Part shown: piece after piece, positions 1 to 11,300 of the stretch
Layout of the letters: every line of letters begins with the position of its first letter
Position numbering within the stretch: the stretch's first letter is position 1
Assembly (NCBI GenBank): GCA_000969725.1
Contig: JXSR01S022433.1
From: Ophiothrix spiculata
Lineage: Eukaryota; Echinodermata; Ophiuroidea; Amphilepidida; Ophiotrichidae
DNA length: 23,789 nt
Reading direction: 5' to 3' (one strand)
Translations under genes and position numbers: made by a program
Notes under the pieces: generated by a model
The model's input: the letters and a program-made list of their open reading frames with translations, nothing else
Database searches by the model: none
Told to the model about the DNA's origin: nothing

Positions 1-385
1 TGAAAATTTATCGTACTACGAATAAGAGGCAGCTCGTCTACTATTCGCAGTACTGCAGATACTGCAAATTTTTATTTAGGTAGGTGGCATCGGCATCTTC
101 TTATTCACAGTCCGATACTGCGAATTTATTTGATACTGCGAATAGAGTCTTCCAAAACAAAAACATGTCCGTAGAGTCGCCGTAGTATTTACTGCATTTT
201 CAAGGCGAAAAACACGTAAATATTAAAAAAATAACAACAAATGTGTACAAAATAAAAAATAAAAATAAAAATGCCGGTCGTAGAATTTCGAAATTTACGA
301 CCGGGCGGGTGAGGGCAACACATCAATTTTTTTTTTACGCCTTATTCCCTTAAACATGTTATTTCAAAGAATTGCATTGTGGGTA
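1..385. other. Upstream non-coding sequence with short repeats
   Basis: No gene seen. The 12-mer GATACTGCGAAT occurs at 114-125 and 132-143, with a variant at 58-69 and an inverted form (CTATTCGCAGTA) at 41-52. A near-perfect 31-bp inverted repeat beginning CCGGTCGTA lies at 274-304, centred on TTCGAA. These look like fragments of inverted-repeat elements. Confidence 0.5.
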
Positions 386-691
386 AGGGCTCTTCCCTAA
401 ACTGGGATACCAAGGAATCCTGCAGGAATCCTGCAGGAAGGAGAGCTCAAAAAATTCTTTTGTTTCAAAATCCTGTACCATTCATAAAGGGAACTCTCCT
501 TACTGATTTTAACTGCTTCACTGAGTGTGGTTGTGTAAGATACTATTGGGTTTATTGACGTATTGATTCACAGCACTTCAAAAGCAAGGGTTGTCAATAT
601 TTCCATTGTTAAATGTAGCGCTCCATCCTGGGTGCTCTCACAGCAAGGATTCCTGCAGGAATCCTGGCTTGGCTATTTAGGGAAGAGCCCT
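386..691. mobile_element. 306-bp TIR element (MITE-like)
   Basis: AGGGCTCTTCCCTAAA at 386-401 is matched by its exact reverse complement at 676-691. Inside the arms a GGAATCCTGCA motif repeats, including a perfect 18-bp palindrome at 647-664. There is no coding capacity. A TAA target duplication is possible but shares bases with the termini. Confidence 0.7.
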
Positions 692-1709
692 AAATAAGAA
701 ATGTAATGTGGGATGTTGTCTATTTAAATTTTAAATCCACAAATTTTTGATATGGTCGCAGTTAATAAATAGGTCAGTCAAATATCATATTTTAAGATGT
801 AGAGGTCAAAAGACAACAAATGTGGTATCATTTTGTAGGTAATTTTGTTCTCTGCAAAAAGTTCCACTTCATTTGAGCAAATAATAAGGGAGTTATGGTT
901 AAAAATGTCAAGCTATGACAGGGTGGAGTCGGCGGAGGAGCAGTCAGCGGAAGCAGTCCATAGACTTGCATACAAAATGGCCCAAAATTGTGTTACTTTG
1001 ACTTGAAGCCTCACAATTCAAAAAGTATAAATGATAGAGATGTCAAATTTCACACCAGTAAAGAGTAACTGTAGAACTATAATAAAGGACAAAATGTTAC
1101 AAAAAGTAATTTTATTAATTAGTTAATTGAGTGTTAATTAAGGTAATTTCTCCTATTCACTACTGTGTGAATCCACCATTAACACTCAAAAAGCTATAAA
1201 ATAGCGTATCTTTTGACTGAGTTGGCCTATATTGTAAAAGTAATACATTTTCAAAAGGAAATTAGTTGAGGAATGCGATTTTGCCATAGGTTTGTTGGTA
1301 GTTTGTACAGGAAAAAAGTTATTGCTGATAAAATGTTCAAAAAAATAACAAATCATTTCATGATTTTGGACCACACTGTATATTTTAACCACAATGTAAT
1401 TGGTCACGAAATATATTATTTTATGAAGGGCTATTATTATATCCTTTAAGCAATATATTAATTTGTTTCATCTGGATACACCTTTCTCAAAAAAGAAAAA
1501 TCACAGTGGTAAGTTTATATTTTTGACCCACCCTGTATTTTTGAATTTTTGTCTGCAGATATGACGTCCTAGGAATATAAGCTTTCTAACGGTATACACT
1601 ATTCTGGGTTTAAGTGTATATAGGAAAATTTCTACTCAGATGAATTAGAAATGGTGCATTTTTCTGAATTGTGGAGTGTGAAATTATTTTAAGGGAAACA
1701 TACGTTAGG
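692..1709. other. Non-coding upstream sequence
   Basis: No gene or RNA recognised. It holds scattered AT-rich low-complexity sequence and short reading frames without protein-like composition (for example 1186-1407 on the - strand). Confidence 0.5.
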
Positions 1710-1917
1710 GACGAGGCTGGACTCAGTAAAATGTAAAGTTAACACATTTTAATATTGAACGCCATGCCATATCTTGTGTACTACCAACAACCACCACTTG
1801 ACCTAGTCTATATAAACACAAATATATAAGCAACCGTAAACACACAAGACGACCTCGGATGACCTGAATGGGGTCAGGTCATCCTCGATCAAGGTTTTAA
1901 CCTCGTCCAGCCTCGTC
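1710..1917. mobile_element. 208-bp TIR element just upstream of the gene
   Basis: GACGAGGCTGGAC (1710-1722) is matched by its perfect reverse complement at 1905-1917. Close to the right end an 11-bp-arm hairpin (1857-1867 / 1874-1884, GGATGACCTGA) contains two AGGTCA half-sites in opposite orientation. It ends about 90 bp before the start codon. Confidence 0.6.
1809..1816 (+). promoter_or_regulatory. Possible TATA box
   Basis: TATATAAA lies about 190 bp upstream of the start codon. It sits inside the TIR element at 1710-1917, and the sequence is AT-rich, so it may be chance. If it were used, the acceptor at 1988 would not be needed. Confidence 0.2.
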
Positions 1918-2007
1918 ATAACTACTATTTTATGACCTAATTATAAACTGCGACCTTAACTTATAACCAAATACTTCCAATTTTTCAGATTACAACATTT
2001 GTAAATC

Positions 2008-2380
2008 ATGGATTTCACCAAGGAAGTAAATGAAGAAAATAATGATGAAGAAGTTGAAATTCCAATTCAAGACAGACAGCAAAGAGGAATTGACACCACC
2101 GCAGATTCCCAACTTGATGAACTGATTAAAAGTGCTTGTGCCTCCATCCAACAATTTGATGTTGAAGCTGGCTGCTCATTTGAAGAAAACAAAAGGACAG
2201 GTACAGATGGCATCAACATAGAAGATCAGTTGGATACGGATGCAGAAGACATAAATGCGCCTACCAAACAGACAGCTGCCGATTGCATTGCGGAAGATGA
2301 AGATTGTAGTGTGGGAACAGAAACTGAAAGAGTGCGTGTGGCTGCTGAGCAAAGCAGTACGGATGACATCACAGAGCAGG
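2008..2380 (+). CDS. Coding exon 1: acidic N-terminus
   Basis: This exon encodes about 124 residues of strongly acidic, low-complexity protein rich in Glu, Asp, Thr and Gln, starting MDFTKEVNEENNDEEVEIP. No domain, signal peptide or membrane segment is visible. The open frame runs on to 2415, but a good donor (CAGG|GTAGGT at 2381) ends the exon after the first base of a codon, which matches the phase of the exon 2 acceptor. The ATG has G at +4. The exon probably starts at 1989, after a TTTTTCAG acceptor, with 19 nt of 5'UTR. Alternatively transcription begins nearby and that acceptor is unused. Confidence 0.7.
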
Positions 2381-5300
2381 GTAGGTATACAAAACTATAT
2401 AGGCCTATAGGCTAAGCAAAAAAACAAAAATCCAGAGTATGGGTTGCATTTACAAAAAATACAGTCCTGCACTATGGATTTTGGTTTTCACTGTCCAATA
2501 AATTTTTGAATGGCCTGTAGTTTAGTTATTCTGATACTTCCTGAAATAATACTACATACCCAAAGGATGATTAAAGCTCTTCCCATAACACACAGCAACT
2601 GTATGACTAACCCAATGGAATGTTCACCAAGGTCACTCCACTACTACATTCATTTGTGTGGCAAATATTTTGAATTTGCTTCTTTTCAAACTGTATTTTG
2701 GGAATGAAGAAAATTGTCGAAGTTGTATTTGTTTACACTGACATCAAGCTGTGATTATCCCCTTTCTGAAGGTCTGTTTCATTCACACTTCGACTATGTA
2801 ATGAATTTTCTATAGCAAGGTTTCCATCAGCAGTTTAACATGTAATTCTATGGCTGTTAGTTCACTCAGTGTGTTGTTTATAAGCTGTGGAAGTAAGTTT
2901 GAATTGAATTGTGGGAAGTACTTAAAACACCTTTTTTAATACTATATGGAGCAAATAACGTGTCTACTATCTAGATGGGTTTTATGGACTATAGAGTGGA
3001 TATAAAATCAATCTGTTGCATGGGACCCTGCAGGAGGGGGGCATTGAACTCATGAACCATTAATCAGAGACGGGTCAAAGTATACTTTTTCTGCTTCATT
3101 ACATGATGAAAGCATTATTTCAATAACTTTGAAACAAGATTTGACCAATTTTCAAATTTGACCCCTGTATTGACTTTGCCCCCTTCCTGTAGAGCCCTGT
3201 GCAATAGATTGATATTGTGTCCACCCAAGTTATGTTACCTATGGTCCATAGAACCCATCTTGATAGGACATGTTACTTCCCGTTGCGCATCAATGTGTTT
3301 TGCTCCCTAGGTAGCAGTACAATTACCGTAAAGTGGATGATGACTTTGAACAAAACTTTGACAAGAATGTTCGTGAAACAAATCCTTTGTGATGGTGCAT
3401 GGTTTGTAAAGGATTTCAATCACCGATGGTTGATGGTTGAAGTGAGATGATTCATTCAGGAACCACCTCGTTGAAGTTTTGTTCAAATTAAGTCACCCAG
3501 TTTATGGTAATATAGAAAATGCATCAAACTATCAAACCTAACATTATCAAATTAATAAATGAATGCCAATTATACTTAAGTCACATTAAAAAAAGACTTT
3601 GCTCAAGGTTCATAAAATTGATTTTTGAGGGAGTTCAGATTTCCTGTTGGCTGGAATTCCGGGCTCTTTGTTTTCAGGTGCATTTTCGAAAGAGTACATG
3701 TAGGCAAAAGAGACCCAACCTAGTAGTAAATGGCAGAATTGGTCAAACATTGTCAGACTCGACCTTTCTTAGTTGGGCCTGGTTAGTGGCCAGGTCTCAA
3801 TCAAGCTGTGACAAATTTAGTGAGTAGAAAGATTATTAGTAAAAGAGAATGCAGGTCTTTTAACTACTCCTGAAATTTTGGCAAACTGCGAGCAAGCTCT
3901 GAAATTTTGAAAGAGTATCTACTGATGCCGATTTTGCCTATTTTGACTACTCAGCTTAGCCTCTTTTCCCTACTCTTCTGAAATTTGAGTGAAGCATTAG
4001 TGATAGGTGATTGAATTAGATTTATGGTATTCAAGATTTAACCTGTCAATTACAACCATATATTTATCGCAATTTACTGGGATACCATTTATAATGTCTC
4101 TAGAGTAGATAAAACATTTTGGCAATTATGAAAAAAAAAATATCCTATCTATTTATATTTAATTACATTAAAACATAAAAACAAAAACTGTCCTTCAGTA
4201 ACCCTAACTCTCGCATGTTGAAAACCTGTTCTAAGTCCGAATATGTCAGGCCATGTGTTTTGATCTGGGGACCTACACAAGTTTCATCATGATATTGATC
4301 ACATCTCATTTCGTCATGTGAGTGCAAGAAAGTTGTATCTGCAATGGCTGCCCTAAGTTATTTTTATTTTATACTTTGTCACAAGAATGTGAAAAATTCC
4401 TCAAAAAGTCCCTGTCTTATGTCAGTGGTTCTTGAAATGGTTCTTCAGGTGACGTCACCTGAAGAACCATTTCAAGAGCCACTGACCCAATACTGGAGAT
4501 TATCCAGTGTGCAATCAAAATTTATGACAAATGGCAGCTATTGCAGATACGACTTTCTTGCACTCACATGACGATTTATCTTTTTTTCAGATGAACGCAA
4601 TGATGCTGTAAAAAGTGCGGATTCAGAGCCAACAATTCTGTCCAATGCACATGAAAATAACAGAGATGTGGACAAGAACTCTACAATGAATTTCGAAGGA
4701 GAATGTGATGATTCGCTTCACATACAGAAAGAAAGTCAATCAGGTAATTCTTATAAAAACAAATCACAAGATGAACCTTAACTGTAGATTTACAGGTTTT
4801 TCCAAAGCAGCTAAAGTGAATGAGTATAGGGCATTTGTACAAAATTAGTATACTGTACTCCCCTGATTGTAATTCCATGCGGCCTCAGCACACTTTATAG
4901 GTGTTCGTTGACTACTTTGGCCCAGGTAAGCTCCATTCCACAACAACCATCATTTCAGGTTCTGCTTCAACCTCCAGAAGAATTGAACCTTGATCAACCC
5001 ACATATGAAGAGTTTGTTTCCAAAAGGGCCTAAATTATTTTGAGAAAACAAGCAAAAAGTTTTTTCTTGTTGTGCAAAATTACTTTTCAAGTTTTTTCTG
5101 CTTTACATTTTAGGAATTGGTCCTCTAACTAAAGTGACAACACTCAAGTAAATCAGAACTTAATTGTTCATTTTTGTCTCGCCTGAAAATTTTTCAGGAA
5201 GAGACATACCATTCCTTAAAACTGTCCGCCGTCCCAATTTCTTGTCCGGAGAAAACTTTGAATCTCGGAAACCGTATGCCCTATGTAGATGATATTTGGT

Positions 5301-8300
5301 GAGTGGGAAGGGTTGAAGCTGAACTGGCGCTGCGTACAATTTGAACGCAAACTATGCATATAAAGTACCTAATTTGCATAATTTATGCGTAATTTTTAAT
5401 TTTAAGTATATCTCCTAAACCGTAAGGGATATGGTAATGAAACTTGGTGACATGAAGTGGTTTGGGATTAGCACAAGCGACGCGCCTTTTTGGGGGGTGC
5501 GGTGAAGGTCATTCAAGGTCAAAAGGTCATTTGAGGTCAAATTTTTAAAATTGTTCAAAATCCAAGGTCATTTTGAGGTCAAGCTCATAACTCATTAACC
5601 CCTGACCCCACTTGGATTAAACTTAGACCATAGAAAGTACTTAACCCAAGGTCAATGTCAGTCAAGGTCAAAAGGTCATCTGAGGTCAAATTTCCAAAAT
5701 TGTTCAAGAAGTTGACCTGAGGTCATCCGAGGTCATTTTGAGGTCAAGCTCATAACTCATTAACCCCTGATCCCACATGGATTAAACTTAAACAATAGAA
5801 CTTGACCCAAGGTCAAGGTCAGTCAAGGTCAAAAGGTCATCTGAGGTCAAATTTCCAAAATTGTTCAAAAAGTTGACATGAGGTCATCCAAGGTCATTTT
5901 GAGGTCAAGCTCATAACTCATTAACCCCTGACCCCACTTGGATTAAACTTAGACCATAGAAAGTACTTGACCCAACGTCACTTCTACCCTATCCTACTCC
6001 ACCCCACAACTGAATGATTAAGTAGGCGGTCGATACACGGGCGAGACTACTGGTTCGCGAACCATCTTGTTTATATATAGCTTTATTTTCACTAGTTAGT
6101 GGATTTAGGCCCTTTTGGAAACAAACTGAGATTTTTGTGCACTGGTTAGCTCAATGAAAGCTATTTCTGGGAAAAATAGTTTTGTTACATGAAACTACTA
6201 CTATAGTACTACACTATGGCACTAACAACTAAATTTTTACCCAAATTTGATTTATGTTCTCTTTGGGAATGATCTCTTCATTTAGAGTTTATTTCCAAAA
6301 GGGCCTAAATCCATCTGAAAATCAGCAAAAGGATAATTTATTGTCATGTTTAATTTTTTTTTGAGTTTTTACTGCTTTACAAGTTATAGGGATAGGTCCT
6401 CTCACTACAGTGACATCACTTATGGAAATCAAAACTTTAAATGCATATTTTTTATTTCAAGTTTATTTCCACCCTAAAATGGATTTAGGCCCTTTTGGAA
6501 ACAAACTGTTGTGGATGTCACATTTATTCAAAAATCACATGTTTTTACCCAAATTTGCACTATTTTGACACAAATTGTCTAAAGTTTTGTGAAAAAATAC
6601 TGTAATTTGGGGCATTTGTAAAATTTTGAAGAGAAAATCCATAAAAATAAGTACATTTTGCGAAGAAAATGGACTGATTGAAATACCATGCAGAGAGCCT
6701 GATTTTACTATGGCACATCTCCATAACCCTGTTTTTACCAAGTACACCCGGGTTTCTTTCCTAGGCCATAACCCATAGCATTACTTGGAAACCCATCACT
6801 AAAACATGCAAGTGTGTGTGGGGGGGGGGTACTTACATCATTGACAAGGTTTACTTATATATGTGCCTGCCTTTTGGGGTGGGTTTTCACAGATTTGGTA
6901 TAGCAATCGGGAGGTTTTCGTCTCAGATGAAAGTACCTAATTTTCATAAATTGGGTGCTTAGGGGAAAAGAAGACATCAGGACCTTCCCATAATGCCTCG
7001 CTTCCAATGGGTTTTCAATGGACTTTTTGTATGGGATGTGATGAGAGGGTTTAGGGATGAAACATAGCATAATTAGCAGACCTCGACCTTAATATGCATT
7101 TCCGATATGTTTCATCCCTAAACCCTCTCATCACATCCCATACAAAAAACCCATTGAAAACCCATTGGAAGCGAGGCATTATGGGAAGGTCCTGATGTCT
7201 TCTTTTGGGGAAAGGGGGAAATTTTGAAAAAAAGCACCCAATTTGATTAAAAGTGTGTGCTTTTCCATCAAAATTGGTATTTTGGGGTTTTTGAACCCAA
7301 AATAGGTATATTTTGATGGTCAGTTTTTTAAAGTCCAGCAGGGCATATACCCGTACAAAATGTTTAAAGAGAAAAAAGAGTCTATTATTTCACAGGCCTC
7401 CACCAATTCACATCACATTATGGAGGCATATGAAAATAAGTCATATATAGGTTTCTTAATGTTACAGGTTTTTTTATGCCTGGGGGGGATTGTCACTGAC
7501 AACTGGTATTCAAAGATGCTGAAAGTTTTTGAAGTGCTTTTACTACTTTTTGGTATATTCAGGGCTAGAAATTCGTTCACTGTTTCGAGAATCTAGCAAA
7601 TCAACTTGGGGAGAATCTTTGCAAGAATCTTTAGATTCTTTACATTCATACATAAGGTGTCCGCCTCACTGTACGAGAATCTATTTGGATTCTCGCAAAA
7701 TCCTCTTAGGGAGAATCTCTGCGAGACTGGATTTTTGGATTCTCGTCGAATTTCTAGCCCTGATTTTGATATGGGTTACCATCATATGTGCCCAATATGC
7801 CAAAAATAGGTGTATCTTGTAAAATCTGGTCCAAACGCCACCCAGTTTACGCAATTTTTTTGTAAAAACAATATAAAAATGGGCCACAAAATCACAATTT
7901 TGTGTAGGTACCGGGGTATTGAGATGGTCACCCCCCATAGGATCACAGCATTACTCTACCATTACTCACTGGAATGATATTTTAGGTTCAAAATGTTATT
8001 CATTATCTTCCAAAATAAGGTTTGGGTGAGGTTCCGTTTTCCATATCATGGAGGTATATGGTAGCTTTAGTTTATGTAAAATTGTTATTTCAACCTTTAT
8101 TACATTGTAACTGGTTTGAGTGTTAAATTCATTGATAAAGTGATATCAAATATCTCATTCATGATTCGTGACATTTATTTGCCGTAATTTGGCAGAAGTC
8201 ATCAGCAAATGGCAATGTTCACTTCTCATCAAAATATAAATACATTAAATAATATCATTAACAGTGGTATTTCTAAATTAAGTTTGTGGTTCATGGCAAA

Positions 8301-11300
8301 TAAATTATCACTTAATCCCACTAAAACTAATGTAATGCTTTTTGGAACTCGTAATAAAATAAGTAATATTAACACAAATTTTGAATTATTATGGTCAAGT
8401 CATTAATCGTGTTGACGCATTCAAATTTCTTGGTGTAACTGTCGACCAAAACCTTACTTGGAATCAGCACATAAATAATCTTGCTAAGAAATGTTCCAGG
8501 GATTCTATATAAAATCAAAAGATATCTTCCTGAGTCAGCATTAATAACCCTTTACAATACTCTTGCCACTTCTCACATAACCTATGGAATAACAGCATGG
8601 AGTAGTGCTAACGTCACAAATAAAACTAAACTTCACGATATTCTTCAAAAACGTGGGTTAAGGGCAAAGTAACAGTGAATTTAGATGTCCTTCAAACCCT
8701 CTCTTCATTAAATTTAATCAACTTAAAGTATTTGACTTATGCAACTTGTATGTTGGTACATTTATGTATAAATATTGTAATAATTTGCTTCCTTGTACAT
8801 TTGATAATATACTCACTTCTAATCAAGATAATCATAATTATAATACAAGAAATGCATCAAACTTTCAATTTCCTAAAAACAGACTTGAATTTGGAAATAA
8901 ATCAATTTGTTATCAAGGTGTAAAAACCTGGAATGATATTCCTTATCATATTAAAAATGCCAATAGTCTTAACTCTTTCAAATGTTCATTTAAAGATATT
9001 ACTCTTGATAACTATAAGCAAATTAAATAAATCTTACATTCTTATCTTTAATGGAGATTGGTACTCGACAGGCCTTTAGCCCTCGACTATGTATGTATTT
9101 ATATCTCTTATAATGTCATTTTATTCTGTCCTTTCTTTCTACCCTGTGGTCATCGCATTGTGGATTGAAAGGATGGTTTGCATTCATATTTTTGGTATTT
9201 ACATGAATTTTATTTTCTATTTATTCTCAAAAATACATTATTGTCCTTACCATCTTAGATGAAACATCCTGTCCCCTCTTTCTTCTCTGTGGCCATCGCA
9301 TTGAGGATGGAGAGGACAGTATGCACTTATTATTGTTATAATGTTGTTTTTACAGTTTTATGTATAGTACATTATAAGTTCTTTACTCTGTAACTTTGCA
9401 TTTGTGGAAGAAATAAATTATGTCTTATGTTATATACTTTGTGTCATCGTAGTTATAACCATATTTGTCTTCCATAGATTTTAAATATTGGATGATCCGG
9501 TTAAATACCGCGAGGAAGATAGTGGGTGATAATGGGTCACCTTGAAAGAACCCCCGGTTGAACTTTAACAGGGCAGAAAACCACCCTGGACCTTTAATTT
9601 GACCCTGTAGTCTACTGTACAGGTTCTTTATATATTAATGTATCGGAGGAGGTACACCATTACGTTCAAGAGTATAGTGTATGAGGATGTGTAATATCTT
9701 ATGATTGTTATAAAAAATTCTTAGTACACTGAGTGCAATTTTACCTCCTAATAAGGAATTTTGGCCATCCATTATGAGACAAGAGATGACAGTACATTCA
9801 GCGTGAAACACAGTAGAGCCGCGATGCAGGTATACGCACACATCAGGCGCGAACAGCTTTACTGAGTTTGGAATATTTCATGTTTGAATAGGGGTGTACG
9901 TTTTTCCAATGATAATGTTTATAGTTTTTGGCAATAATTTACATCGTTTTTGGTTTATTTATAAATGAATCAAATTTGTGACTAAGAATGAGAATTTATG
10001 AGATTTATTGTTTTGCCTGGTATCTATCGTCTCATAATGGATAGGCGTGCATTATTTTGAGTTATGGGTGCCCCCGCAGATGGCGATTTATTGTTTGGCC
10101 TGTCATCTATCGTCTAAATGGATGGGCGTACATTATTTTTTTCGTAATGGGCACCCCCTGCGGGGGCACCCATTGCTCAAAATAATGTACACACCCATCC
10201 ATTATGAGACGATAGATGACAGGCAAAACAATAAATCTTATCTTTTATTCTCTAAGTGAATACCATGCAGGTTTCATCGTGTTATGACCACATCTCATTT
10301 CTGTATTTTTCTTACAGATAACTGTGATAATAACGTACATGTAGGAAGTACAGATCTAGAAGCAAGCAGCTCTTCCAACACGTATGAAAAGAACACAGAT
10401 GTGAACAAGACCTCTCCAATTGAGTCAGCTAGAGAACTTGATGATGATGATGATTCTCCTAACAAACAGAAAGAAAACAACTCAGGTATTTCAGGTGAAA
10501 CTGATGACAAAGAAAATCAAAATACTGCAAATCAATGTAGCGATGATGACATTATTAATGAAACTGGGCAAGTTGAATTCACAACAGAGAAGTTTGAAAA
10601 TAAAAGAACAAGTGTTGAGAATACTTCAAATCAAAGTGTCGAGGTTGAAAACGAATCCGCACAAATTGAAAGCAAACTTACTGATAATTCTGGTGATAAT
10701 TTAAGTTGTGATAATGAATTGGATATTCCTGTAAGAGACACATCACCGGGGACAAATAACATAGACCAAGAAGATTCAGCACCAAATGATTGCGCTGAAC
10801 TGATTCAACAACAGGATCCTGATGCAGATTCCGCTCATGATCTTGATTCGCAAAATGATGAAATCAAAACATCAAACAGTGGGACAAAATTAATCTCTGA
10901 TAATGATCTCCAATCTAATGATATCAAAATGGAATGTGACGACAATGTTATGAAAGGCCGAGATAAAGATGAACACCCTGAATCGGGAACCCTTTCATGC
11001 ACAATGCGACAAAGAAAAACTGTTTGCGACAAGTACGGAGATGATACGGGATCAGGGAGTGATGGTGACACCAGTGCTGTAGGTAATATGGAAAGGAATA
11101 GTGCTGTTGCAAGTTCCAGCTGTAAATCCTCAAAAAAGCCAACAGAAATGTCAAAAGTTACTGGTATAAAAACAACTCGGTGTAGCGTGAGCATAAAGAA
11201 AGAAATATATGATGAAGTGGATGGTTATAGTGTCAATACTAACACTGAAGACTGTATAGAAGGTGATGTGCAAAGATCAAATAAAAACAGATCATCTAAA

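Larger units (their letters stand above)
5011..6127. mobile_element. TIR element A, split by a nested insertion
   Basis: AGTTTGTTTCCAAAAGGGCC and five more bases at 5011-5035 are matched perfectly in reverse at 6103-6127. The inner sequence resembles the intact copy at 6286-6507, with ACTGCTTTACA-like and GGTCCTCT motifs in the same order. About 900 bp of unrelated repeat (about 5172-6072) interrupts it. Without the insert its length would be close to the 222 bp of the intact copy. Confidence 0.75.

Noticed and set aside
1186..1407. 73-codon minus-strand frame upstream
   Set aside because: Phe/Tyr/Asn-rich composition typical of AT-rich non-coding sequence; no support.
7360..7938. Several 67-97-codon frames on both strands
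   Set aside because: They overlap the TCAGGG TIR element and adjoining repeats and do not resemble known proteins.
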